From the NCBI GenBank assembly GCA_035582835.1, contig JAYKAV010002766.1:2254234-2318233 (forward strand): DNA of 64,000 bases. Direction: 5' to 3'. Source of the stretch: Phoebastria nigripes (taxonomy: Eukaryota; Chordata; Aves; Procellariiformes; Diomedeidae). The notes beneath the pieces were generated by a model, which was not told the origin of the DNA, did not search any database, and was given only the letters and a program-made list of their open reading frames with translations. The position numbers were made by a program, and so were the translations under genes. This document shows, in pieces, positions 14,101-22,800 of this stretch. Position 1 is the stretch's first letter, and every line of letters starts with the position of its first letter.

Positions 14101-14334
14101 TTTCACCTTTCTCTCAGAATATTTTAAACAAGCGAGAGGGATAAATATAATAAAAAATATAGCCACAGTCCCAGACAGAACAGAAGAATCACCTGCTGAG
14201 GAGCACAAGGCACTCAGGCAAGTGCACAGGTAGAACAGCCGCAGACTTCTCAGCTCCCTTGCAGGTTTTCCCAGGCAGTATCGTGACAGAAATCGCGCGC
14301 TAATGCTGAACTTGGCTTCCAACCTCTTCTCCAT
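1905..14334 (-). CDS. KIAA0319L: KIAA0319L (AAVR), 5' coding part, three exons, continues past left edge
   Basis: Coding exons on the minus strand are 14334–14193, 8258–7561 and 2196–1905. They join in frame (phases 1, 0, then 1 going out) with GT donors and AG acceptors and give about 377 residues. The product opens with MEKRL, as in human KIAA0319L. A hydrophobic leader follows (residues about 31–47), then a MANSC domain (about 48–135) with eight cysteines, then a long Ser/Thr/Pro-rich linker. From family knowledge the full protein is a type I membrane glycoprotein of the Golgi and cell surface with PKD repeats, a transmembrane segment and a short tail, linked to neuronal migration and used as a receptor by adeno-associated viruses. 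The PKD, membrane and tail exons are outside the window. The gene is divergently paired with NCDN, which matches mammalian gene order and supports the call. Confidence 0.9.
2197..7560 (-). other. KIAA0319L: KIAA0319L intron 3
   Basis: 5.4 kb of unique-looking sequence with one weak SINE-like segment near 4.4 kb. No extra exon with proper borders was recognised. Confidence 0.7.
4365..4465 (+). repeat. possible MIR-like SINE fragment
   Basis: GCCTGGGACAAGTGACCTGG, then TCTGAGAGTCC and TGTAAGATGGAAC recall the SINE core (GGGCAAGT…, CTGTAAAATGGG). Weak. Confidence 0.35.
7561..8258 (-). CDS. KIAA0319L: KIAA0319L exon 3: MANSC domain and start of Ser/Thr-rich linker
   Basis: The exon is 698 bp, between acceptor TTTCCCAG|ATGC and donor CACAG|GTAAGT, and encodes residues 48–280. 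The MANSC domain has cysteines at about 56, 87, 91, 92, 97, 107, 112 and 118. It carries the family signatures LLEG, CCQ, CDAFWFLE and the end motif DSVLVFLKK. Sequons NCT (about 111) and NRT (about 121) suggest N-glycosylation, consistent with a luminal position. After the domain the sequence turns basic (KKRLRR), then polar and low in complexity. It is clearly KIAA0319L-like, although residue identity to human is modest in the linker. Confidence 0.88.
8575..8695 (-). repeat. MIR-like CORE-SINE fragment
   Basis: Contains ACATAGCAAGTCA, GAACCCAGGAATCC and ACTGTAACCAGTAAAC, matching in order the reverse complement of the tRNA-derived head of MIR-type SINEs. Old and diverged; family name uncertain. 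Confidence 0.5.
10042..10123. repeat. perfect inverted repeat, 37-bp arms, 8-nt loop
   Basis: The left arm 10042–10078 and right arm 10087–10123 are exact reverse complements, separated by 8 nt. It would extrude as a hairpin or cruciform, and as RNA would form a fully paired stem. It lies in KIAA0319L intron 2. Confidence 0.95.
10122..10159. repeat. two-copy 19-bp tandem repeat next to the hairpin
   Basis: TAACCTTGTATGACC and TAACCTCGTATGACC recur at 19-bp spacing, starting in the last bases of the hairpin's right arm. Confidence 0.75.
10915..10935 (+). other. G-quadruplex motif
   Basis: Four G runs of 3–5 with loops of 1–2 nt. The G strand is the template strand of KIAA0319L. Confidence 0.6.
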
Positions 14335-14359
14335 GGCCTTTGTGGGCAGCAGCGGGGTT
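14193..14359 (-). CDS. KIAA0319L: KIAA0319L exon 2: start codon and leader peptide
   Basis: The acceptor TTTCTAG ends at 14360, so the exon starts at 14359 with 25 nt of 5'UTR. The ATG is 14334–14332 in context AAGGCCATGG. It encodes 47 residues plus one base and stops at donor G|GTGATT (14193). The leader has a charged N-terminus, then a hydrophobic run with cysteines (LFYLCTCLSALC), matching the human protein's signal-sequence region. An in-frame ATG 17 codons upstream (14385) lies in the intron and is not used under this model. Confidence 0.85.
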
Positions 14360-15608
14360 CTAGAAACATACAAGATATGAAACACAAAACATCCCCTAGC
14401 AATTGATACCTTCTTGCACAGATTCTGTTGACATTATGAAGAGCATGAAGCATTTGCGGAGGAAAAGGAAAGTCTTATCTTATCTGCTGTGACTTAGTCC
14501 AGCTGCTGCTAAGTAACTATTGATGTATGATACTAAAGTGAAATCCGTAGTAGCAAAGTTTCCAGTGTTGGACTGCAGCGGGCCACCACAACAGCCCGTC
14601 CCATCACCCTTGTGATTTCCTCCTCCAGACCCCACCACTTTCAGTGGCAAAATATCCAATATCAGAGTCTACTGGATTCCAAAGACGCATTTGGGAAATC
14701 TCAGTTTCAAATATACCACAGGGAAAGGACACCCAGCCAGCACCACGAGCATAACGCTGGCACTGATAAACCCAGCACATCTGCCTGGCGATGTCATTGC
14801 TTGCATGTTGGTGCTGGCTGGTACCAGCCAGAAACAAGACAACAGCAATGCTGAGAAACACGGAGCTGAAGACCTGTTTTGCCTCATATTTTGCTCCACA
14901 GGGCACAGATCACGAAAGCATTGATGCTCCTTCTCAGTCTTTCTAATGCCAAAGGCTGTTTTACAGCCTCCTGTTACTGAAATCTAAATTAGCTCTAGGT
15001 GATGTGACATGAAAACATTAATTATTTCACAAGTAATAAATATTATCTGTTTTCAAAGAGTAATGAAGCACCATGGGGTACAAGGAGTTAAATCTGCCAT
15101 TTCTGAAGAATCAAAAGGGAATATTGTTAGAGATCTGTCAGTGCACTGCATAAACACTCATCGTCTGTTAACCCTCGAGGGAATTTCACTCAACCGTCCG
15201 CGTGAGCTGCAGGAGCACTGACAGGGATGGGCACAGGAGGAGAACCTCGGGGGGCTCATAACCCCGCGGCTGTTCAGCCAACAGGTCGTTAAGGAAACTT
15301 TCCGCCCCCCCCGGGTCTCCGGTCCGCCAGCCCCTGAGGAGACAAAACCTCGCTCCCGCGGGGGCTGTCCATGCGGGACGAGGTGACTCGGGGCCGGGGC
15401 GTAGGCGCCGACCAGCCGGGCTCGCCCCGCACCAGCCCGGCTGGCAGGACACGCCGAGGGCGGAGGCCCCGGCGCGCCCGGCCCCAGCCCCCCGCCCCGG
15501 CCCCTGCAGGGAGCCGCCCGCAGCCTGCCAGTGCCCCCGGGGCCGGGACAGGGCCCCGCCGGGACGGGCGGGAGGAGGGAGCGCACCGGGCCGCCGGCGG
15601 GTACGTAC
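14360..15608 (-). other. KIAA0319L: KIAA0319L intron 1
   Basis: 1.25 kb between leader exon 1 and the start exon. AT-rich in its left part, entering the CpG island from about 15300. No coding feature. Confidence 0.55.
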
Positions 15609-15785
15609 CAGGGGCGCATGGCGAGGCGAGCTCGGCGGCTCCTCGGCGGCCTCAGACGGGCGGCGGGGCCGGGCGCCGGGCGGGGCCGGGCCTCCAGCAC
15701 GGCGGGCCGGGGGACAGCGCGGCCTCCTGCCCCGCGGCCATGGCGGCGGCGCCTCGGCAGCGGCGGGCGTCCGCTCACCCCTCAC
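15609..15785 (-). other. KIAA0319L: KIAA0319L exon 1 (5'UTR), approximate 5' end
   Basis: A strong minus-strand donor, CCCCTG|GTACGT, lies at 15609/15608 inside the CpG island. The next exon begins in 5'UTR with a good acceptor at 14360. I infer a GC-rich leader exon ending at 15609. Its 5' end is a guess, placed by the ETS-type CCGGAAG at 15786–15792. The exon holds two upstream ATGs, annotated separately. Confidence 0.55.
15652..15741 (-). other. upstream ORF in KIAA0319L leader, 29 codons plus stop
   Basis: An ATG at 15741–15739 sits in the perfect initiation context GCCGCCATGG. It opens a 29-codon frame rich in Pro, Ala and Gly, ending at TGA (15654–15652). It lies fully within inferred exon 1 and is out of phase with the main start in exon 2. 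If transcribed it should capture scanning ribosomes and lower main-frame translation. The peptide resembles no known family. Confidence 0.45.
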
Positions 15786-16160
15786 CCGGAAGCTGAACCG
15801 CGGCCTCCCGGAACCGGGACCGCCTCTGCGGGCGCCGTCCGGTCAGTGCCGGGGCGCCGGGGCCGGCTGTCGGGGCTCGGCTCGGGGCGGGGCGGGGCCG
15901 CCCTCCCGCAGCCAGCGGGTGAGGAGGCCGCGCAGCCACAGGTGATTTGCCCACAGGCCGCGCGGAGGCGGTGGCTTCGGGGACCGCCCAACAAGGCGAC
16001 AGGCGGTTGGCCGGCGGCGCGGCGACGGCGCGCGGATTGGCTGGGAGACGGCAGGGGGCCGCGGGCGACGGGCGGAAGACGGGTGAGGGAACGGGCTGAG
16101 AGACCCCGGGTGCCAGCGGCGCCGGTTTTACTCCCTGACCGTAAACCGAGCTACCTGGCC

Positions 16161-16262
16161 ATGGCCTCGGACTCCGGAGACAGAAACTCGACGCTGAAGA
16201 GGTGCCTCGGTGTGCTCAGAGACGCGAGGAACGACAGCGAGCAGCTCGCAGCCCTGCTCCTG
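16161..16262 (+). CDS. NCDN: NCDN coding exon 1
   Basis: It encodes 34 residues beginning [14 protein letters not shown] and ends at donor CTCCTG|GTAAGG. The [19 protein letters not shown] part aligns with the human LGALREAKNDSEQFAALLL. The first 17 residues of the long human isoform (with MSCC) have no counterpart upstream. Confidence 0.9.
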
Positions 16263-19200
16263 GTAAGGGACCGCTGCGGGGCCGCGCCGTGGGCGCCATC
16301 GCCTCAGGAACGGGCAGGGGGAAGGCGAAACCTGCCGCTGGAAACGAGAGTGCCCGAGCGGCGTTTGCAGCTGTGCTTGCTGGCGTTGGGGGCTTCGGGG
16401 CAAGGTGCTTCAATGCACCAAGTGCCCAGCTCAGTGGGTACTTCTCTGTACTAATGAAAGTTGTTTAGGCTTCTTATTTGCCGGTTCAATCCTGTAAATT
16501 TAGCAAAGTCTCTTGCTATGCTGCACACTCACCCCTGGTTTGCCTTACAGGTGACCAAAGCGGTCAGAGCCGGAGAAGTAGACGCTAAGACCCGTCGCCA
16601 GATCTTTGACGCAATTGGATTCACGTTTCCGAATCGCCTGCTCACCTCCAGGCAGCCCCCAGCGGGCTGCCCCGAGCACACCTTCCGGGCACTGGGCCTT
16701 ACTCTGTTGGCATGTTTCTGCACCGATCCAGAGTTAGCTGGTCACTCCCAGATCCTGAACAAAATCCCAACCTTCAATGACATCCTGGTTTCCCCCTGCA
16801 ATCCGGACACCACGTCCATGATCGATGATGTATACCAGTGCCTGAGTGCTGTCATGGCCACTACCAGGGGCCCCAGAGAGTTGGTGACCAAAGGGACGGT
16901 GTCTGCCCTGTGCCAGGCCTATGTGAATCGCAGTTATGGCTCTGACCGCGCTTTGACGCTGCTCTTGGGGCTGTTGGCCATAGCAGAGGCGAAGTGCTGG
17001 CAGAGAGATGCTCCGCACCTCCTGGCCGTGCTGAGCAAGCTCTCCGATGATTTTCTCAAGACTGAAGACATGGCCAAATTTGAGTTGTGTGAGGTTCTGC
17101 CACACTTCATCCCCCTGTCGCCACCCCTCACGCAGGACTCGCAGGGCTGTGAGTGCCTCCATAGACTTTACAAAGGGCTGGCTAACATCTTGGGCAGTAG
17201 ACTCAGCCAGTCACAGCGGGACCCTGCTCTGAAGCTTGCTGCCTGCCTCGTGCAGGCGTGTGGGTCAGAGTGGATCCCAGCAGGGAGTGCTGGAAGCAAG
17301 TTCCTGGCCTTGCTGGTGAACTTAGCTTGTGTGGAGGTCCGCCTGACCCTAGAGGAGCCAGATCCCTTGGAGGTGGAGGGGAAGAAAGAAGTGGTAACAG
17401 CCTGCTATGTCCTTATTGAGATGGGGATCCAGGAGTGCCTGAGAGAAGAGAAACCGCTGCTAGAAGAGGTGCAGAAAATGCAGCTCATGAGGATCATGGA
17501 GGAGGCATTTGGAGCTGTAATATTCTACCTGAGACAGGTAATGCAGGGCTTTCAAGCAAAGAACATGTTTCTGTGGGTTTCTCTGGAAGGCTTTGATAGC
17601 TGTTCACTGGGACACTTAATGGGTGCTCAGCAGCTCATGGCCATAGCTGCGTAGAGCAAAATGTGCCTCTTGGCCCACTGTGGGTTTCATACCTGCAGTA
17701 GCTCGATAAGACAGCAGCCCTAACGTGTCATTTTCTGTCTGCTTTCTTCTTCATGCAGGTTAAACAGGAGGAACTACAAGATCCTTTCATATTTGCTTCT
17801 GTTCGAATCCTTGGAGCCTGGATGGCAGAAGAGACATCCTCCCTCAAGCAGGAAATCTGTGAGCTCTTGCCTTTCCTTGTTCATTATGCCAAGAAGCTTT
17901 TCAAAGAAGGCAGCCCAGCTGTGAGTCTTCCCCAGCCAGAGCTGGTCAGCACCGAGGGCTCTGGCTTACCCCAGGATGCTCTGAGGTACGTATTTTAAGC
18001 ACAGAGTTGATGCATTTTAGCACAAGCCTGCTCAAATCTTTTTCTATTTTCCATTCTCCCTGCAGTGCCAATTCCATGGCTCTTTTTTCCCCGCAGTTGG
18101 ATGTAAATGCAGGGCTTAGACCTATTCTACCTCACGTTCCCAATTTCTTTCCCCTTCCAGATTTCTGCTACCTGGCTTTTGCCATTTAACAGCAGAGGAC
18201 AGGCCCCGGGACATCCTCGTCTCAGAAGGGGCACCAGCACTGCTGTGTGAGTACTTCTTCCATCAGTGGGAGGTGCTGACCTCCGAGCCTGGGTCCCTGA
18301 CTCCACTGACAAGCACCGAAATGAGTCTACAGACTGCGTGTGGGATTTTCCTTAACCTGGTCGTGACTGCACCGGACCTCATCAGGTAACAGAGCCACAG
18401 GAGCTTGCAAGATTGTCAGTGGGAAGAAAGAGGGTGCATTGTGAAATGAGCTTGCAGGATCTTTTAAGACACTATGCTGAAAAAGGGATGTCCCTTTTTC
18501 AACACCAATTACGTTACTTTTTTGGTGCTGCATTTAACCTTGACGTTTTCAGGTGCTTCTGGCTCTGCTCAAGAAACATGTCTCAGGGTTTGCTTTCTCT
18601 CTAGGCAAGACAAAACCTTTTCCTCCTTGATGGACATGTTGCTGAAGTCTCTTCCACTTCTGCTGCCCCAGAAAGATCACCTGGTTCTAGCAGCGAACGT
18701 TGCCACTCTGGGCCTGATGATGGCCAGGATCCTTGCAAGTTCGGCAGGTAAGAAGAGTTCCCAGTGGCAAAGTTGCATGTTGCTCTGCATGGGCAGAGAC
18801 CAGGTCTGGGTGGTTGGGCTGGAGAAAGCACATACAAGGGAAATAGGTCCAGTTTCTGTCATTGGAAAAGCGACAAAACCAAAAACCTGGAGGAGCAAGG
18901 AATATGCAGAAAATTCAGCAGGTTGATGGGCTGGGATTCAAAGATTTCTAGGGCAGGAGGATGGTATTCTGCCCTCCCTGAAAGGCCTGCTGCAGACAGA
19001 CCCACCAAAGGGTCCCTCCTTTGGCTGAGTGAGCTCTATATCAAGTCATTCATTTCCTTTTTCTTCCAGTTCTTCAGGGGACCCAGTCTGCCAAGGAGTT
19101 TTTCGGAGCGGCCATTCGCTTCCTATCACAGGCCCACACCACCCAAGCAGACCCTGGTAGCGACAGCTTGGCTGCGGCCGTGTCGCCTGCCTACATGAGT

Positions 19201-19506
19201 GCCTGGGCTGACATCAGTGAGCTCTGGTTCCTGGGGATGCAGGCCCTGGCCGGCTGCGTGCCGCTTTTCCCCTGGCTGCCGCCAGCCGTTCTCCAGGCAC
19301 AGTGGCTGGAAGGCCTCTCGGAGTTACTGACCCGCGTTGCTCCAGCCTCGGTGGATTTTGAGCTCATCGCTGCTTTCCAGGGCGTGTTGGTAGAGCTGGC
19401 CAGAGCCAGCAAGCTGTGCAGGGACGTGATCCTGTCACACCACGGCAGGGAGTGGGCCAACCTTTACGGTATGGCAGCTTTGGAACAGTGTCTGTCTGAG
19501 CAGTGA
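16161..19506 (+). CDS. NCDN: NCDN, neurochondrin, complete, six coding exons
   Basis: Coding exons are 16161–16262, 16551–17537, 17759–17985, 18161–18385, 18605–18747 and 19070–19506. All have consensus splice sites and phases 0, 0, 2, 2, 1. The product is about 706 residues, against 729 and 712 for the human isoforms. Family landmarks are GFTFPNRLL (about 57–65), ACFC.DPEL, a [10 protein letters not shown] block, [17 protein letters not shown] (about 375–392), [19 protein letters not shown] and the C-terminus [11 protein letters not shown]. Neurochondrin is a cytosolic and endosomal alpha-solenoid (ARM/HEAT-like) protein of neurons that promotes neurite outgrowth, restrains CaMKII phosphorylation and supports mGluR5 signalling. 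The chosen ATG (GGCCATGG) equals the start of the short human isoform; no earlier in-frame ATG exists in the island. Confidence 0.95.
16551..17537 (+). CDS. NCDN: NCDN coding exon 2 (main solenoid exon)
   Basis: The exon is 987 bp, exactly 329 codons, between acceptor TGCCTTACAG and donor AGACAG|GTAATG. It carries about half the protein. It reads through with no stop and matches human neurochondrin along its length, for example NRLL, DPELA-like and [17 protein letters not shown]. The phase-0 borders at both ends match the neighbours. Confidence 0.95.
17759..17985 (+). CDS. NCDN: NCDN coding exon 3
   Basis: Acceptor CTTCATGCAG, donor CTGAG|GTACGT; 227 bp, leaving phase 2. It contains the conserved [10 protein letters not shown] and [10 protein letters not shown] strings and a variable loop (VSTEGSG) before DALR. 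Confidence 0.93.
18161..18385 (+). CDS. NCDN: NCDN coding exon 4
   Basis: Acceptor CCCTTCCAG, donor ATCAG|GTAACA; 225 bp. It encodes the [20 protein letters not shown] segment and ends at [14 protein letters not shown], both close to human. Confidence 0.93.
18605..18747 (+). CDS. NCDN: NCDN coding exon 5
   Basis: Acceptor TCTCTCTAG, donor TCGGCAG|GTAAGA; 143 bp. It encodes a leucine-rich helix pair ending in [19 protein letters not shown], matching human [16 protein letters not shown]. Confidence 0.93.
19070..19506 (+). CDS. NCDN: NCDN coding exon 6 with stop codon
   Basis: Acceptor TTCTTCCAG at 19061–19069; the frame closes at TGA (19504–19506). It includes [20 protein letters not shown] and the conserved tail [11 protein letters not shown]. 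Confidence 0.94.
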
Positions 19507-19800
19507 GGAGCCAGCAGCACCCTGGTGTGGGAAATGAAGCCAGCCACCCGCACAAGATCTGTTCAACATTTCTCACGCACCCTTTGGTGCCGGATGGGGA
19601 CAAAAAACATTTAAATGACCAAACTTTATGAAACTGGAGTGATGCAGCAGAGCTTAGCGGGATTTGCACTGTCNACAACCTGATGTGCAGAACCGTTGCT
19701 GCCTCAGAACATTTCAACATGCACCAGCTTGACCTTCTGTCAGTATTTCTTTTGGAAAAAAAGTACTTTTTATTATTAAAGATGTTTTCTGTTGCTTTGT
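19507..19800 (+). other. NCDN: NCDN 3'UTR with ATTAAA polyA signal
   Basis: A short 3'UTR follows the stop. A variant polyA signal ATTAAA lies at 19775–19780, followed by a T/GT-rich downstream element (about 19784–19806). No AATAAA occurs nearer, so cleavage near 19795–19800 is inferred. Confidence 0.55.
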
Positions 19801-22800
19801 TTTTTAAACTGCTGCAGTGTTGGGATTTATTTCTGCCCAGGGCCCTGAGAGGTTGCTTGCTTCTCCCTTTAACACGCTCTCCCAATTTTGCCACAGTAAA
19901 CCCTTCAGGATGTCACCTTATTTTCTGTCAGAGGCCTGCACATGTTAGTAAAGTAACTTGGCATTACACGTAGAAGGCCACAAAAGGCAGGAACAGGAAG
20001 AGCTTTAAAATTTACCAATAGCAGCAAGAATAACTCTGTAACTTGGCACAGACCTGTCTCCTTCTGCGGTGAAGCTGCTCCAAGGCCCTTTTACCATGCT
20101 GTGGGATGACCCCCTGCTTATATCCACGACTGGTACCATCATCCCAAATTCATGCCTAGAAAACCTTCACAGCACCACTTGCTGTTGCCTGTTTTGCCCT
20201 ATAAAACACGCGCGCAAGGCACGGCCACGAGGATTTGTATTTGCTCAGACTCCCTCTTGCTGCAGGGATGGGATGTACAGGGGGAGTTTTCCACTCTTAC
20301 AAGGCGAGGGGTTCAACCTGCAAAGGCCTTGGTTCTCTTTAGAGCCTTCGGGTAGGGATCGTGAAAGCAGAAATGCGTGAATTACACCTCGCTGACTCCC
20401 TGCAGACAGAGGAGTACTCTGCTTTGCAGAAAGGCCACACGTACGGTGGGGGAGTAAATCACTTGTACGCTTGCTTTGCAGCCTGGGCTGCCAGCTCCCG
20501 GGTACCCCGTGAGCCTGAGCATAAAAACTCCCAGAAAGAGGAGCCGGGACGGGGTGGTATTTCGGAGCTTGTCTGACGGAGGATGGCTCCGGCCGGAGCG
20601 GAGCTCCCTGCTCGGGCTGCGCCGGGCCCGGGCAGGNTTTTCCAGCAGGTGTCAGCCGAGGAGCTCTTTGGGAGCAGCAGCCTCGCCGGGGACCGGCCCT
20701 CCTGCCAGACCGGGCAGAGCAGGGCACTGATCCTGGCTGCCTTCAAAACTCGTGCTGGGGGGGCTGTGGAGTCGTCTGATTGAGAGAAAATCAAGCGAGG
20801 AGCTGTCTCAAAAGGAGGGCTGAGTCTGGGTGCATTCCTGCTTTATACGTACTTCTAGCTCACCGTTTTACAAAAGCAAATGCCTTATACAACCCGAGAG
20901 GAGGCGCCTGCTGTTGCTCAGAAGTATCTTTCTGATCTTTCCAGCTCAGCCCTGAAAAGTTAATGCAAGTTGGAACAAAGGTAGGTGCTACCAGAAGAAA
21001 GCGATGCAAGCCAAACAAGCAAATGAGCCTCCTGGCCTTGGAAAAGAGCGTAACTCTGCTAGAGCGTGGGCTGGGAGAGTCTCCCCACCCTGCCAAGAAC
21101 ACCTCATCCCTGCACCGCGGGGAAACATCAATGCATTGGAAGAGTCAGAAACACTTTTCAGATTGTCAGAAAAAACATCCAAACCCTCAAATGCTTTACC
21201 TTCGACTATTCGCAGTCCCGTACGCTGTTCTGCCTCTGGTCAAAGGGTGTGGGCTTCCCATTAATGAAAGGCTATCATTAGCACTAATGAGAGATACGCG
21301 CCTGTATCAGCAGGAGGGTGCTCTCCTCTCTCCCAGCNCTGCACTGGGCTCGCTGTGGTTAGCAGTGCTGGCTTGGCCATCGTTCATCCCCGCAGGCAGT
21401 GGTAGGAGCTTCCACAACACCTGACCGGAGATCCAGTCTGGGCCTGCCGGACCCCGTCCAAGACCAGAGCAGTCCTAGACCTGGAGGCCTTTGGCTGCTG
21501 GTCTTTAATTCCCAGGCAGGCTACCTGCTCACGGCATAGCCATGCTCCCTGGGAGCAAACCAAGAGCCTAGGGAAGTCCTCCAGTTTATCCTTCACGGCA
21601 TCCTGGGGCAGTGGGTTTTGGCCACCAGCAGATGCCTGGAGAGGAGCACCTGTCCCTCGTTCTCACGCTCTTCAATGGAAAGTCCCATCAGGTGTGGGAA
21701 GGAGCATCCATGCCCTGCCAGAGCTGGACCCTCCCAGAGACCCTGATGGCTCATCATATACTAGTTTATTTGCACAACATGAAACACGCTCCTCTTGGCT
21801 GCCCGTGAGCTGACAGAGGACGGGGTGAGACACTGGCCTTGCTCTGGGATGTTACTGGGCTGAACGCCAGACGAGATGCGTTGTGTAGATGCTGGGGCTC
21901 CTTGAGCAGTATTACTCTCTTGTCCCAGGACACCACTTTCCAAACACGTTCTGGGACAGAGCACCCCTAAAAGGCCGGTTTCCCTCCCGGGACCCCTGGG
22001 TTCCNACAATGGGGAGCACAGCACATTCAGGAGGGGGGAGCACCAGAACTGGTGGAGGCCTCCTGCCATGTGGGCGTCTCCATTGGCTCTGCTCGTGCCG
22101 GTCTGCAGGCCCCGGCGTGCCCGGGGCGGCTCAGCCCAGNGCGAGGGAGATGGTGCCCCTGCAGCCTGGCCAAGGCTTCAAAGGCTGCGGGGTGACTCCT
22201 CGGCCACCCTGAGCTTTGCAAGCCCAATCACCGGTTCTGCCACCGGCAGCTGGTATCTGCAGGCATCAATCCTCTAGTGCCAGGAAGGTGGATGATGGCA
22301 TCACCTAACGTCCCCTGTCTGCCACAGCACTTGGAGATCCCAGCATGGAGCGGGATCCCAGAGCAAACCGTGCTTTATCTCCCAGTGCATTTTCAACACC
22401 AGGGCGAGCTCTCCAGGAATGAGATAATCATTCACCATGGCTGGGACAAGATGGATAAGGCTCCAGAGGAGCAGATGCACATTCTGTTTCACTTTGACAG
22501 CTTAAATGTCATAATGCCATTGCAAACCCGACCACAGCATACGTTATCTTACAGTGTTTATTCATATCACCCCAAAAGCACTTGGCAATAAAATTAAATA
22601 TTTCATAAGGTTGTTATTTGGCTGCTGTGCTGCAGGAACCAAGCGCAGCCCCCTCCCACAAACCTCTTGCTGTGAGATGTAACGGGTGGTGAGGGTGGGA
22701 GGCCTGAGCAGCGAGGGGGGCTGCCCCGTTCCCTGCCCACCCCTCAACAGGGTCCCTGTCCTTCTCCCCGAATCCCTGCCTGGCTCTCCAGCCCCATAGC

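Larger units (their letters stand above)
8259..14192 (-). other. KIAA0319L: KIAA0319L intron 2
   Basis: 5.9 kb without coding exons. It holds a SINE-like fragment, a perfect hairpin (10042–10123), a short tandem duplication and a G-run motif (10915–10935). Confidence 0.75.
15300..16330. promoter_or_regulatory. bidirectional CpG-island promoter, KIAA0319L / NCDN
   Basis: This stretch is dense in CpG and separates the minus-strand KIAA0319L leader from the plus-strand NCDN start, whose ATG is 16161. It holds GC boxes (GGGGCGGGGCGGGG at about 15884–15897), an inverted CCAAT (ATTGG, 16036–16040), ETS-type CCGGAAG (15786–15792) and a GCGGAAG near 16070. No TATA box is apparent. The distance between the inferred exon 1 of KIAA0319L and the NCDN ATG is under 400 bp, so both genes very likely share this promoter. 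Confidence 0.75.

Noticed and set aside
15158..15785. 200-codon minus-strand frames over the promoter island
   Set aside because: They begin at non-ATG codons and cross the inferred KIAA0319L exon 1 donor; Arg/Pro/Gly-rich CpG artefact.
16734..17162. 142-codon antisense frame in NCDN exon 2
   Set aside because: Shadow of a conserved coding exon.
22277..22591. 104-codon frame ending at an AATAAA
   Set aside because: Its first codon is not ATG, no family likeness was seen, and the AATAAA overlapping the stop is more likely chance.
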